Of a DNA stretch of 64,000 nt, positions 28,666 to 38,047 are shown in pieces (position 1 is the first letter of the stretch; every line of letters begins with the position of its first letter). Source of the stretch: Candidatus Kapaibacterium sp. (GTDB lineage Bacteria; Bacteroidota; Ignavibacteria; Kapaibacteriales; UBA4661); NCBI GenBank assembly GCA_025455065.1, contig JALONG010000021.1:91662-155661 (forward strand), in the 5' to 3' direction. Made by a program: the position numbers and the translations under genes. Below the pieces are notes generated by a model. It saw only the letters and a program-made list of their open reading frames with translations. It did no database searches and was not told the origin of the DNA.

Positions 28666-29601
28666 TTAGGAAGCGACACTCATTTCCATCGGCTTTACGG
28701 TCGTAGTAGCATACTTTTCCGCTTCTTTGCGGTCTAAACGCATTGAATGGGTTGCAAAGCGCGGGAATAACGGTGCGAGGAAGTACACACGAACCATGTA
28801 CCACCAAAAACTACGCTCATTCAGCACGGGGTCAATCTTTTCCACAATGTTGCGGTGTGCTTCGGGAGTTTGGCTCCAATGGATGTTTGCGCGGTCGTGG
28901 TGAATGGTGTGAAAACCATTGTTGAACAGCAATGTATTCAAGCCCGCTCCTACAAAATTCCGTGAGTGATTCCACTCTGATTCTTCGTCGGCGTGAACGT
29001 GCTGGACATAGTTAAAAATCATAATAAAATACAACGCAACTTGCTGGGGAATAATAATATACAGCACAGCTTTTTGCCAATCCAAAAACAGCGCTCCGCC
29101 TACAAACACGCCCAAAGCGACGTACTGCAAAACCGATTCCCAGAAGCGTGAAGGATTGCGCTGGCGAAGGTCTTTGAGGTAAGAAAAAATCGCTTGTTGT
29201 TGGTAAAAGGCGCTGATAGTCGGGTAAATCACCAACGTAAAGAGGTTATTACGCTCACTCACACGATAGGTAATGGTGTGGTCGCCTTCGCGGTTGTTTA
29301 GTTGGTGGTGATTGCGGTTATGCGTCGGAATCCATGCAAAGGCAGGAAAGCCGTAAAATAGCGTAATCCAATAGTCAAAAAATGTGTTCATCCCTTTGCT
29401 TTTGAACGTCGGGACGTGATTGTGATTGTGCGCAATAACAGCAACTGCCGTCGCCATGAACAACGACAAAAGGAACAGCGCAATGTTAAACCCCAACGTC
29501 CACTGAAGCACAAGCAGTGCCGTTGTTACCGACATATAGAACATCGTCCTCAGGTCGGCACTTTGCCGTAAGCCCAAGATATTAGAAAGTGTGGTTGTCA
29601 T
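28666..29601 (-). CDS. Fatty acid desaturase
   Basis: A 311-aa membrane-bound di-iron desaturase that introduces a double bond into acyl chains using O2 and an electron donor. The three histidine boxes are HNHNH at 58-62, HNRNHH at 94-99 and HTIHH at 231-235, with an additional HVH at 201-203. Hydrophobic segments at about 20-57, 73-92, 120-140 and 155-200 fit the usual membrane topology. ATG at 29601. Regiospecificity cannot be assigned. The presence of an oxygen-dependent desaturase argues for at least microaerobic life. It is monocistronic, with its own terminator at 28553-28594. Confidence 0.9.
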   Translation of the reverse strand: MTTTLSNILGLRQSADLRTMFYMSVTTALLVLQWTLGFNIALFLLSLFMATAVAVIAHNHNHVPTFKSKGMNTFFDYWITLFYGFPAFAWIPTHNRNHHQLNNREGDHTITYRVSERNNLFTLVIYPTISAFYQQQAIFSYLKDLRQRNPSRFWESVLQYVALGVFVGGALFLDWQKAVLYIIIPQQVALYFIMIFNYVQHVHADEESEWNHSRNFVGAGLNTLLFNNGFHTIHHDRANIHWSQTPEAHRNIVEKIDPVLNERSFWWYMVRVYFLAPLFPRFATHSMRLDRKEAEKYATTTVKPMEMSVAS

Positions 29602-29762
29602 ACTAAACTCTCGAAAAATATAAGAAGAAAAAGAACGCCGGAAGCCGCATTGTTACAAGGTTATATGCGTTATCATTCCAACGTGTGGTGTGTTACAATG
29701 AGTGTGTTACAATATTGAATAGCAATAGACATTATCAACGTTAGCGTTATAGACCTCGTCAA

Positions 29763-29892
29763 CGTAGCACAGATATTCTTGTCTGTGTCCGAAATGAGCG
29801 AAGCGGATAATCTTCAAATTTTATATTTTTCAGCAATTTACGTCATTACGCCTCTCGGCGTTAAGGACACAGACAAGAATGTCTGTGCTACG
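29763..29892. repeat. REP-like inverted repeat, family 1 (copy 1)
   Basis: Two 28-base arms (29763-29790 and 29865-29892) are inverted copies with 27 of 28 matches, 74 bases apart. Each arm is itself a hairpin, CACAGAC...GTCTGTG. The family recurs at 61661-61740. It lies in the 370-base gap between the desaturase and Yip1-like genes, which holds no gene. Confidence 0.85.
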
Positions 29893-29971
29893 AAGAAATT
29901 CCTTGACTCTTAACTTGGATAAACTCTATTGGTTGAATGTGCATTTGAACGAAAACGGTTTCTTGAGCAAA

Positions 29972-30754
29972 TTATCCCAGAAAACTTGCCATAGCAAACG
30001 CAAAACCGCCTGTCAGCATAAGCGTAATAACCAGAGCCGTTGCACCAATGGCGTATCCTTGCGTTTTCGACATTCCGACGTGCCGCGCTACGACAAATCC
30101 GGCAATCAAGTATTCCCAAATCGTAAAGGGATTGATTCGTCCCAAAAACTGCAACATATAGGGATTTTCGGTAGCATTGATGAACAGCGTCGGCGAAGGC
30201 GATGTCGCAATAGAATTTGCGGCATATTGCATAAAAGCCGTGATGATAAAACCAATAACGCTAATAGAAGCAGTGTAGTTCGTCAGTGCTACAATAACAC
30301 TGACCGGAGGCGGTTCGCTGTTAAAAAGGCGCTGCAAAATCCAGAACAGCAAGCCATAAAGAAACACCGACAAAAGCGTGAAAATTAGGCTCACGCCTAA
30401 GGTTTTGGGCAACGAAAATTCTTGTTCTTTGCGAAGTTTGTCTAACTGTTCTTCGATTTGTCCCTCTGCTACGCCTTGTTTTTGCGCCATTTTCTCGAAT
30501 CCACGTGCTTGCATTGCGTACATTTGGTCTTGAATGGCATCGTTTTTTGAATAGAGAAATTGCACAAATGTTGCCGCAAATGTCGAAAGCAATGCTGCAA
30601 ACACGATAACTCGTGCCGGATAGACCACGTGCCGCAAAGCAAGTTCTGCCGGAGCGGTGATAATATCTACAAAGCCCGACAACCAAGATGTTGTTTCCGA
30701 AGCCTCATCATTACTTGCTTTGTCTGGGGAAGTTGAGAATTGTTCTTCGTTCAT
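29972..30754 (-). CDS. Yip1-family integral membrane protein
   Basis: A 260-aa protein with an acidic Ser/Thr-rich N-terminus followed by five predicted membrane helices (about 50-72, 120-142, 155-180, 205-225, 232-255). Between helices 1 and 2 is a Gln/Glu/Lys-rich stretch (MAQKQGVAEGQIEEQLDKL). The order of helices and the opening SGFVDIITAPAEL fit the bacterial Yip1 domain (often annotated YIP1 family or DUF1282-like). Its role is unknown; bacterial members are thought to be membrane scaffolds. The start is ATG at 30754; an upstream in-frame TTG at 30829 is unlikely because it lies within 12 bases of a promoter box. Confidence 0.75.
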   Translation of the reverse strand: MNEEQFSTSPDKASNDEASETTSWLSGFVDIITAPAELALRHVVYPARVIVFAALLSTFAATFVQFLYSKNDAIQDQMYAMQARGFEKMAQKQGVAEGQIEEQLDKLRKEQEFSLPKTLGVSLIFTLLSVFLYGLLFWILQRLFNSEPPPVSVIVALTNYTASISVIGFIITAFMQYAANSIATSPSPTLFINATENPYMLQFLGRINPFTIWEYLIAGFVVARHVGMSKTQGYAIGATALVITLMLTGGFAFAMASFLG

Positions 30755-30818
30755 GTATTTGGGAATCAGTAAAAACTTACACAAATTGTGGTCAAAAAAA
30801 GTTACTACTATCAAGCTA

Positions 30819-30850
30819 CAAAGATACAAATGTTTAGCACCAGAGACAAG
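30819..30850 (-). promoter_or_regulatory. Likely promoter of the Yip1-like gene
   Basis: On the minus strand TATCTTTG (30819-30826) fits TAnnTTTG, with CTTG (one mismatch to TTTG) 20 bases upstream at 30847-30850. It gives a start near 30812 and a leader of about 58 bases. Confidence 0.4.
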
Positions 30851-31075
30851 AATTTATGACGAGAGGCAAGAATTTATGCGATAGAAAAAAAACTTGTGTG
30901 CAAAAAAGAATTTTATGTAGATTTTAATTTTTGTAATGTAGGTAGAAAAATTGCGAATTAGGCACATATTTTGCCATATTTTTTTATTCAAGCAGCAATA
31001 GAAAATTCTGAGCAAGAACAATCCGAAATCAAAACCGTAAGCATTTTCGTCCTTCAACTATTCATGGGGTTTGCG

Positions 31076-33475
31076 ATGAAACGCACCGACACGATAGCCT
31101 TCCGTATTTTTGTCCCGATTACCCTTACTATTCTCGTGGTCATTGCTTTGGTGGTGATTGCATTACGCTTTGCCGTCAGTGAGCGCATTGAGCGCGATGC
31201 CAAGCAACAAACCCAAAACGTCATTCAACTCGTAACATCCGAACTCGGCGTTACCGAATCCCTCATGCTGGAACGTGTGCGCTCCGCAATGACAATGCTT
31301 ATGTCCGAAGGAAAAAAAATCGGTATGCCGTCGCTGGGTGAGCCTACACAAGTTGCCACAGAAACCCCGCCAATGCTGCGTTTTGGCTTTCAAGAGCAAA
31401 GTAATAATTTCGCGCTGGTGGATTTCGTCAAATCCTACATGGGCGGCACAGCAACACTGTTTGTCAAAAGCGGAGACGATTTTGTGCGTGTCAGCACCAA
31501 TGTCTTAAAACCCGACGGCACACGCGCTATTGGTACAAAACTTGACCCCAAAGGTCGCGCTATCGCTGCTATCCGCGAAAACAAGGCGTTTTACGGCGTG
31601 GTGGACATTCTCGGTAAAAAGTATATTAGCGGCTACGAACCGATGCGTGATTCCGCCGGAACAACCGTTGGCGTATGGTATGTCGGCTTTGCCGTAACAA
31701 GTTTGGAGCGGCTTGCAGAGATGATTTCGCAAGAACGCTTTATGAACGACGGCGCGATTTTGCTTGTGGATAATTATCAAAACCGTAACACCGTCAGTTT
31801 TCATTCCGCCAATGCCAATGACGAAACCATGAAAGCGATTATGCTTCAAGACAGCATCAATACTGCTGCGGGAAGCATTGTACAAGACGAATTTGTGATT
31901 GACAAGGAAAAAATTGATTCATGGCGCTATACCCTTGTTACAGCCTATCGCAAGCAGGAAGTAACGGGGCAGTTGCTTCGATTGACCTTACTCACCGCCG
32001 GAGCAGGCTTTGTCGTGGTACTGCTGCTGTTAGGCATTATCAGCGTCATTGTGCGTAATGGTGTCATTGCTCCTATCCAAGACCTTGCCGAAGCCGCACA
32101 AAGACTTGCCAAAGGCGACATCAGCACGACAGTTTCGGTCAAACGCAATGATGAAATCGGAACACTTGCCAACGCCTTCAACGCAATGATTACTGGCATC
32201 CGCGAAGGCATTGAAAAACTTCGTGCCGAAAAAGCCAGCGTTCAACGCCGTGTGGACGAAGCGGTACATGAATCCGAGCAGCAACGCGAGTACCTTGCGC
32301 AAAGCGTCGAAGAAATGCTTTTGGTTGTGCAGCGCTTTGCCGCAGGAGATTTGACCGTGCGCTTAACCGTCAGAAATAACGATGATATTGGGCGGCTCTA
32401 TCGTGGCTTTAACGACGCTATTGACAAAATACGTGAACTCATTGTTCGTGTTGTTCATACGGTCAATTCCACCGCAACCTCAAGCTCGCAAATTCTCGCT
32501 AATGCAACAATGATGACGATGGGCATTAACCGCCAATCCGATGAAACCACGCAGATTGCCGGTGCTATGGAGCAGATGACGAAAACCATTCAAGAAACGA
32601 CACATCAAGCATCAACGGTATCAAATCAAGCCGAAGAAGCCAGCAAAGATGCCGTGAGTGGCGGCGATGTCGTGCGCGAGACCATTAGCGGTATGTCGGC
32701 GATTGCGGCATCGGTGATGAAGTCTGCTCACACGATTGAAGCACTTGGCAAATCCAGCGAACAAATCGGTAATGTTATCGCCGTGATTGACGAAATCGCT
32801 GACCAAACAAACCTTCTCGCCTTGAATGCAGCCATTGAAGCTGCCCGTGCAGGTGAATCCGGCAAAGGTTTTGCTGTTGTTGCCGATGAAGTTCGCAAAC
32901 TCGCCGAGCGCACCCAAAAAGCCACCAAAGAAATTGCCACGACGATTGAGCGTATCCAAAACGACACCCGCGATGCTGTCAGCGCCATGAATCAAGGGCG
33001 GCAAGAAGTGGAGCGCGGCACAAAAGCCGCTCAACGCGCACAACAAGCATTGGAGCGGATTATTGAGCGCTCTTCGTCCGTTTCTTCGATTATCACTCAC
33101 ATTGCCGCCGCCAGTGAAGAACAAGCCGCCACCAGCAGTGAAATTTCGCAAAACGTTGATACCATCAGCAAAGTGGCAGGTGAAACAGCACAAATGACCA
33201 AAGAAATCGAACACGCTATTTACGATTTGAAGCGTCTTACAGCGGAATTACAACAACTTGTCGGCACATTCCACATCGCACTGCCAAGCAGTCAAGCACC
33301 TCAAACACCGCCCACAGGCACACTTTCCGCACCACAATCGCCCAAATTACAACAAGCAGCGATTCGTGATGCGCAGTACCAACACGTGGACGTAGCCCCG
33401 CAACAGCAGCATATACCTGCCCCGCAGCCGACCAAACCCTCAGAGCAAAACCCACCAAGTCGCCTACTGCTCTAA
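31076..33475 (+). CDS. Methyl-accepting chemotaxis protein with Cache sensor and two HAMP-like modules
   Basis: A transmembrane chemoreceptor of about 799 aa. I chose ATG at 31076 (MKRTDTIAF); ATG at 31064 is four codons earlier and a TTG lies further upstream. Transmembrane helix 1 at about 9-31, an extracytoplasmic Cache_3-like domain (about 50-275, with [32 protein letters not shown] and GVWYVGF), transmembrane helix 2 near 292-320, HAMP (320-375), a second HAMP-like module (about 405-455; [21 protein letters not shown]) and a signalling domain whose tip reads [20 protein letters not shown]. The tail is Pro/Gln-rich, without a CheR-tether pentapeptide. No CheA or CheW gene lies in the window. 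Confidence 0.92.
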   Translation: MKRTDTIAFRIFVPITLTILVVIALVVIALRFAVSERIERDAKQQTQNVIQLVTSELGVTESLMLERVRSAMTMLMSEGKKIGMPSLGEPTQVATETPPMLRFGFQEQSNNFALVDFVKSYMGGTATLFVKSGDDFVRVSTNVLKPDGTRAIGTKLDPKGRAIAAIRENKAFYGVVDILGKKYISGYEPMRDSAGTTVGVWYVGFAVTSLERLAEMISQERFMNDGAILLVDNYQNRNTVSFHSANANDETMKAIMLQDSINTAAGSIVQDEFVIDKEKIDSWRYTLVTAYRKQEVTGQLLRLTLLTAGAGFVVVLLLLGIISVIVRNGVIAPIQDLAEAAQRLAKGDISTTVSVKRNDEIGTLANAFNAMITGIREGIEKLRAEKASVQRRVDEAVHESEQQREYLAQSVEEMLLVVQRFAAGDLTVRLTVRNNDDIGRLYRGFNDAIDKIRELIVRVVHTVNSTATSSSQILANATMMTMGINRQSDETTQIAGAMEQMTKTIQETTHQASTVSNQAEEASKDAVSGGDVVRETISGMSAIAASVMKSAHTIEALGKSSEQIGNVIAVIDEIADQTNLLALNAAIEAARAGESGKGFAVVADEVRKLAERTQKATKEIATTIERIQNDTRDAVSAMNQGRQEVERGTKAAQRAQQALERIIERSSSVSSIITHIAAASEEQAATSSEISQNVDTISKVAGETAQMTKEIEHAIYDLKRLTAELQQLVGTFHIALPSSQAPQTPPTGTLSAPQSPKLQQAAIRDAQYQHVDVAPQQQHIPAPQPTKPSEQNPPSRLLL

Positions 33476-33580
33476 GGGTACGCAAGTTTTGGTTTTTGTG
33501 GACATACACTAGAATTGCTGCCATTCGTCTATAATTTGCGCACAAATGTACGCGGAACATTTTTCAACCTTCCCTCAACC

Positions 33581-34573
33581 ATGAGTAAAAATCTGCATCT
33601 TTTCGGCATTGGCGCTGCCATTGTTGATATTCAACTCCAAATCCAAGACCACGAATTTGAGCAATTAGGCTTAGTCAAAGGCACGATGAATCTCGTGGAC
33701 GCAAAACGTCAAAGCGAGTTATTACGACATTTCTCCCACTACGACCCGCACTGGAAAAGTGGCGGCTCGGCGGCAAATACCGTCATTGGTTTTGCACAAA
33801 TGGGCGGCAAAGCAGCACTTGGTTCTATGCTGGGTAAAGACCATTTAGGCGAATTTTACGCGAATGAATTTCGAGAACTCGGCATTGAACTTCACGCACC
33901 AATGCTGGAGGACGAAGCGACGGGAACATCGCTTATTGTCATCACGCCCGACTCTGAACGCACGATGAATACTGCCTTGGCGGTTAATGCCGGATACGAC
34001 AAACATCACGTACCGGAAGAAGCAATCAAGCGCTCGGAATGGCTCTATTTCGAGAGTTTCAAATTCACCGAAGAAACAGGCGTTGCGGCAATCGAAGAAG
34101 CAATGTTTTATGCCAAAAAGCACGACACCAAAGTCGCTATCAGCTTTTCCGATACATTCGTGATAAACGTTTTCGGCAGCCATGTCCGCAAAGCACTACT
34201 CAAAAGCGACCTCATTTTTTGCAATCAAGCCGAAGCACAGGCATTTGCCGGCACTGACGACCCAGACGAAGCATTTCATTTCCTCCGCAAAGAAGCAAAA
34301 CACGTCGCTATGACGCTCGGCGGCGACGGTTCACGCATCGTCTGGGAAGGTCATACCTACACGATTCCTCCGGCACACGCCACGCCCATAGATACGACAG
34401 GCGCAGGCGACATCTACGCCGCAGGAGTTCTCTACGGCTTAACGCACGGACACACGCCTGAAGAAGCAGGTGCTATCGGCTCTCATGCCGCAGCCCGCGT
34501 CATTTCTCGCATGGGCGCACGTCTGCCGATAGATGAAATTCATCATGCAAAAAGCGCAGCAACGAAAAAGTAA
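33581..34573 (+). CDS. PfkB-family carbohydrate/nucleoside kinase
   Basis: A 330-aa ribokinase-fold kinase that phosphorylates a sugar or nucleoside with ATP. ATG at 33581 (MSKNLHLFGIG). Substrate-binding signature GGSAANTV at 61-68, and the PfkB C-terminal signature DTTGAGDIYAAG from 271, with catalytic base D277. The opening GIGAAIVDI and overall layout resemble bacterial adenosine-kinase-like members rather than 6-phosphofructokinases. The substrate is not assigned. It starts about 105 bases after the chemoreceptor, and an inverted repeat follows it. Confidence 0.88.
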   Translation: MSKNLHLFGIGAAIVDIQLQIQDHEFEQLGLVKGTMNLVDAKRQSELLRHFSHYDPHWKSGGSAANTVIGFAQMGGKAALGSMLGKDHLGEFYANEFRELGIELHAPMLEDEATGTSLIVITPDSERTMNTALAVNAGYDKHHVPEEAIKRSEWLYFESFKFTEETGVAAIEEAMFYAKKHDTKVAISFSDTFVINVFGSHVRKALLKSDLIFCNQAEAQAFAGTDDPDEAFHFLRKEAKHVAMTLGGDGSRIVWEGHTYTIPPAHATPIDTTGAGDIYAAGVLYGLTHGHTPEEAGAIGSHAAARVISRMGARLPIDEIHHAKSAATKK

Positions 34574-34585
34574 CCCATCACAAGC

Positions 34586-34631
34586 CCCGTTCTACCGCTT
34601 CGCTACGCCTTTGTAGCGGCAGTAGAGCGGG
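34586..34631. repeat. REP-like inverted repeat, family 2 (copy 1)
   Basis: CCCGTTCTACCGC at 34586-34598 is mirrored by GCGGCAGTAGAGCGGG at 34616-34631, enclosing an inner CGCTAC/GTAGCG hairpin. The family recurs at 60834-60879. It lies 12 bases after the PfkB stop and could also serve as its 3' end. Confidence 0.75.
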
Positions 34632-34689
34632 ACGGTATCTCCCCTTCAGCCCCTTTTCTTTTTCCCTCAGCCTTTATCCCCCATTCTCT

Positions 34690-36099
34690 GTGTCAGGAAT
34701 CCCGCATATTTCCAACGATATTCAAACGCTTCCCCTCGGCGATGGAGCGAGTATTGAGGCGTTTGTCCGTCATGCGCTTGTTCGCCCTGCGCTCACGCAT
34801 CACGAATCGGGACAAAGCGCAGACGAAGGCAATGCCGATGCGCTTGTGGCACTCTACAGGCGATTAGTAGAGCGCAACGAAGGTTTAGAGCGCTCGCTCA
34901 AGGCGTTTCATGCGGAACGTGCTGAACAGGAACGTGCTATCGAAGCCCGTTACAACCAGCTTTTAAGCGCTATTACCGATTACACCTTCACTGTGACACT
35001 CCAAAACGGCGTACCTGTTCACACAAAACACAGCGCAAATTGTGTTGCCATCACAGGCTACACCTCGCATGAATACGAGGCGGACGCAATGCTTTGGTTC
35101 GATATGATTTACGATGACGACCGCGAAACAGTTTTACAGCACACAGAAAAACTCCTCACAGAACGCACAGCAGAGCCATTGGAGCATCGTATTGTCCACA
35201 AAAATGGAAGTATTCGGTGGGTGAAAAATACGCCCGTGCTGCGCATCTCGGATACAGGCGAATTAGTTGGCTATGACGGATTGATGAGCGATATTACCGA
35301 GCGCAAAGAAACGGAATTAGCGCTCCGCGAAAGTGAGGCACGCTTTCGCTTTATCGTGGAGCAATCTCCTATCGGTATCAAACTTGTCTCGCTCAATAAC
35401 CGCATTATCAAAGCAAATACGACTCTTTGCAAACTTTTGGGATATACCGAACAAGAACTAGCGCGGCATTACACGCAAGACATTACGCTACCGGAAGATT
35501 TTCGCCGCGAAAAAGAATTATTAAAAAAACTTGCGGACGGAGAGACCGATGAAATCGAAATGGAGAAGCGGTATTACACGAAATCGGGCGAAATTCTTTG
35601 GGCAAATGTTCACAGCAGAATCCTCCGCGACGAAGATGGGAAGCCGCTTGTGCGGGTTGCTATTGTGGAAAACCTCACCCCGCGCAAAAAAGCCGAAGAA
35701 GCCCTCCGCACCAGCGAAGAGCGCCTCCGCGCACTCATGCACAATGCCAGCGATGCGGTTGTGATTACAGACATCGAAGGAAATTTCACCTATCTCAGCC
35801 CGTCAGTGGCACGGATGTTTTATTATTCGCCGGAAATGCTACTTGGAAAAAATGCGTATTCCTACATTCACCCCGAAGATTTAGAACGCATCCAAGCCGA
35901 TTTTACGCGGCTTGTGGAACTTCCGCTCAGTGCCATGAAAACAATGCACTATCGCTTCCGTCGTGCCGACGGCTCATGGGCAGAATTGGAAGCCGTCTCA
36001 ACAAACCTGCTAAAACACAGGGTTATTCGCGGCATTGTCACCAATGCACGGGATATTTCCAAGCGCCACCGCGAGGGACAGGACACGGATGAGGAATAG
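34690..36099 (+). CDS. Triple-PAS protein without an output domain
   Basis: A soluble protein of 469 aa starting at GTG 34690. After a charged helical stretch (about 50-95) there are three PAS/PAC units: about 95-210 (ends YDGLMSDITERKETE), 215-340 (FRFIVEQSPIGIKL to AIVENLTPRKKAEE) and 340-460 (LRALMHNASDAVVITD to GIVTNARDISKRHR). The stop follows directly after the third PAC, so the kinase, GGDEF or HTH domain usually found there is missing. No partner gene is adjacent; the next gene is convergent. It may act through protein contacts or be a remnant of a larger kinase. The reading frame is intact. Confidence 0.85.
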   Translation: MSGIPHISNDIQTLPLGDGASIEAFVRHALVRPALTHHESGQSADEGNADALVALYRRLVERNEGLERSLKAFHAERAEQERAIEARYNQLLSAITDYTFTVTLQNGVPVHTKHSANCVAITGYTSHEYEADAMLWFDMIYDDDRETVLQHTEKLLTERTAEPLEHRIVHKNGSIRWVKNTPVLRISDTGELVGYDGLMSDITERKETELALRESEARFRFIVEQSPIGIKLVSLNNRIIKANTTLCKLLGYTEQELARHYTQDITLPEDFRREKELLKKLADGETDEIEMEKRYYTKSGEILWANVHSRILRDEDGKPLVRVAIVENLTPRKKAEEALRTSEERLRALMHNASDAVVITDIEGNFTYLSPSVARMFYYSPEMLLGKNAYSYIHPEDLERIQADFTRLVELPLSAMKTMHYRFRRADGSWAELEAVSTNLLKHRVIRGIVTNARDISKRHREGQDTDEE

Positions 36100-36157
36100 G
36101 GTTTGCAGAGGATTCTCAACACTTGTTCGGTTTGTATGTCTCTTGGAAAAACATTTA

Positions 36158-37510
36158 CTACCATTGCCTTAACTCCGCAGGTAACATTTGCGAGGCAGAA
36201 ACGGTATCAATAAACAGGAAAGCGTCGAAAGAATTGCGAGGGGTAAAAAATTCTAGCCCCGTGTCCATTGTTGCGCCAACGGAGTGCAGGTTTTGAGGTC
36301 TTGAGAGATATTTTTTAATATTCTTTGGCAGCAGGGGATCCGAAATTAGCAGAACTCCTGATTTTATCCCCACCTGATGACAATACCATTCCAACGAATA
36401 CTTTTGTGCTTGAGGTATCTCCTTCGGCAGAAGTTTGCTTTTCCGAACCTTGTTCTCTAATACTTCTACCCAAACATTTGCCGATCCTCTGTAAAAGCCG
36501 GTTGCTATGGTGTAGAAGGCATTCCGATACCACTTTTTCAGATATTCACCCATAGCTGGTTGTTCACCATATTCTTGAAACCCGAAATTGGTATGAGCGT
36601 TATGACCAAAAATGATAAGTTTATTCCGTTGTAGGCTGTCGCTTTCAAGAATCCATCGTGCATTTTCTGCCATACCTGAATCTCGGAGGTTATCTTTATC
36701 ATAACCTTTGCGAATGGAGGAATGGAGCAAGGAAATATTGCGGATGCAGAGGCTCATTATTTCCGCATTTTTCAGCACCCATGCGAATTCCTCTTTTGGG
36801 CAAGTTGTAACAGGAGCAATCTCCTTCAAATACTGATAGACAAAATCTGCTTTCTTTTGATACTGTTGCAATATCGGCAATCGTTCACTTGAAAGCCCAA
36901 CTATTGTTTGCAGCATTGCTCTTTCCGTTGATGTTGGTGTTGCATACCAAGAGTATGCTGAATCAGCAATAGAAACCGCATCAGGCTTATATTGAGCAAA
37001 AAAAGAGCGAACATTTTTTGCCACAGAAACAGGCATCGTTATATCAATACCAAAAAGTTGTACCTTTGAATGGTGTGTTTGGTTGTACTGCCGTAGCCAT
37101 TCGACAAGTGTTTTCATTTCTTCGGTTGTCGAAGCAGTATAACAGAAATATTTCATCTGTGGAACAGTATCGGCAGAAAGACCAAGAATATAGCGGTTTA
37201 TCGCTTCAACCTCTGTCATCGGAGCTTCCACAGCCACGCGATTAAACCCTTGATGCTCAATTAAATACTGTGTCAATGAATTTCTCACGGAGAATATTTC
37301 CGAAGAACCGTGTGTTGCTTCTCCAATAGCCACTATACGTTTATCCTTAAATTGCTGTGCAAATACCGCCGAGTCTTTTTGCGCAATCGGAAACGGTAAA
37401 TGGTGGGATTGTATCCAAGATTGTATTGCAGAAGGTTGTGACTGCACAAAGCAAGGCATCAACAGAATACTTTGAAATACGATACAGCAAAGCATCAAGA
37501 ATTTTGCCAT
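36158..37510 (-). CDS. Erythromycin-esterase-like protein with signal peptide
   Basis: A 450-aa protein of the erythromycin esterase (EreA/Q-type) superfamily. Start taken at ATG 37510 (MAKFLMLCC); an in-frame TTG lies 51 bases upstream. Signal peptide to about residue 25 (FVQSQ). The conserved GEATHGSSE motif, the FGIDITMP strand, the SGMAENARWILE helix and IIFGHNAHTN give the family's Glu/His active-site set. Cytoplasmic resistance esterases lack signal peptides, so this one is exported and may hydrolyse another ester or lactone, or play no resistance role. It is monocistronic and convergent with the PAS gene. Confidence 0.82.
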   Translation of the reverse strand: MAKFLMLCCIVFQSILLMPCFVQSQPSAIQSWIQSHHLPFPIAQKDSAVFAQQFKDKRIVAIGEATHGSSEIFSVRNSLTQYLIEHQGFNRVAVEAPMTEVEAINRYILGLSADTVPQMKYFCYTASTTEEMKTLVEWLRQYNQTHHSKVQLFGIDITMPVSVAKNVRSFFAQYKPDAVSIADSAYSWYATPTSTERAMLQTIVGLSSERLPILQQYQKKADFVYQYLKEIAPVTTCPKEEFAWVLKNAEIMSLCIRNISLLHSSIRKGYDKDNLRDSGMAENARWILESDSLQRNKLIIFGHNAHTNFGFQEYGEQPAMGEYLKKWYRNAFYTIATGFYRGSANVWVEVLENKVRKSKLLPKEIPQAQKYSLEWYCHQVGIKSGVLLISDPLLPKNIKKYLSRPQNLHSVGATMDTGLEFFTPRNSFDAFLFIDTVSASQMLPAELRQW

Positions 37511-37564
37511 AAGGAAAGAAATAATCGTGAAAAAAGCGATGAAATGTTTGCGAAATACCAATAT

Positions 37565-37596
37565 AAAAAAGAGAAGAGGCTTAAAGCCCCTTCTCT
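37565..37596 (-). terminator. Terminator of the small peptide gene (repeat copy 1)
   Basis: An 11-bp stem with one mismatch (37570-37580 with 37586-37596) is followed on the minus strand by six T residues. It ends the transcript of the peptide gene at 37702-37968. The hairpin plus about 45 further bases is a near copy of 38168-38245. Confidence 0.85.
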
Positions 37597-37701
37597 AGAA
37601 CGTGTTTCAGTGAATATCTGTCATTCTGCTCAGAAAATCCACAACTAATGCTATTTGAGAGCAAATTTATCCGAGTTGGCGGAAAAAATTTGTATTATGA
37701 G

Positions 37702-37968
37702 TTAGTGATGGCAGGTGCCAATGTTTGCAGACATACAAACTGACCCATCATGCCCTGATGGGGGAGGAACTCTTTTCTTTTTTTTCTTTCCGTTAATTTC
37801 ATAACAACCGCCAATTTCATAACTATCGCTATAATCATCGCTATCATCGCATACTTCGGTATCATAAACAGCACCGCCGCGTACTGTATATACGGAATCA
37901 TTAAGCAAGGTAACAAAACTATCAACTTGCAATTCATCCAAACGCAATTTTTGCTTTTGCTCTATCAT
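37702..37968 (-). CDS. Putative RiPP precursor peptide (pinensin-like leader)
   Basis: An 88-aa peptide. ATG at 37968 with AGGAG seven bases upstream, an unusually good ribosome site here. The first 32 residues look like a peptide leader: KLRLDELQVDSFVT at 7-20 followed by a Gly-Gly pair at 31-32 (TVRGG), like the leaders of Bacteroidota class I lanthipeptides such as pinensin. The core has five Cys (C40, C55, C78, C86 plus the Ser/Asp/Tyr-rich DDSDDYSDSY region near 41-50), a KKKKKR run at 61-66 and ends in GTCHH. No LanB/LanC, radical SAM enzyme, protease or ABC exporter lies in the window, so any modification enzymes must be elsewhere. It is monocistronic, with its own promoter (38043-38076) and terminator. 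An unrelated short secreted or regulatory peptide is the alternative. Note: I can place four of the Cys with certainty (40, 55, 78, 86). Confidence 0.6.
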   Translation of the reverse strand: MIEQKQKLRLDELQVDSFVTLLNDSVYTVRGGAVYDTEVCDDSDDYSDSYEIGGCYEINGKKKKKRVPPPSGHDGSVCMSANIGTCHH

Positions 37969-38007
37969 GAACAAACTCCTATCAGGTATAAATATGTAAA
38001 AAAAGTA

Positions 38008-38047
38008 ATTTGTAACGAAATTTTGTTTGCAAAATTTCGCTACAAAT
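38008..38047. promoter_or_regulatory. 18-bp inverted repeat overlapping the peptide promoter and start site
   Basis: ATTTGTAACGAAATTTTG at 38008-38025 is mirrored by 38030-38047 with one mismatch and a four-base loop. It overlaps the -7 box of the promoter and the predicted start of transcription, so it is either an operator or a 5' RNA hairpin on the peptide mRNA. Confidence 0.65.

Noticed and set aside
37695..37937. Alternative frame over the peptide gene
   Set aside because: It is hydrophobic from repetitive codons, and the overlapping frame has a good ribosome site and a leader motif.
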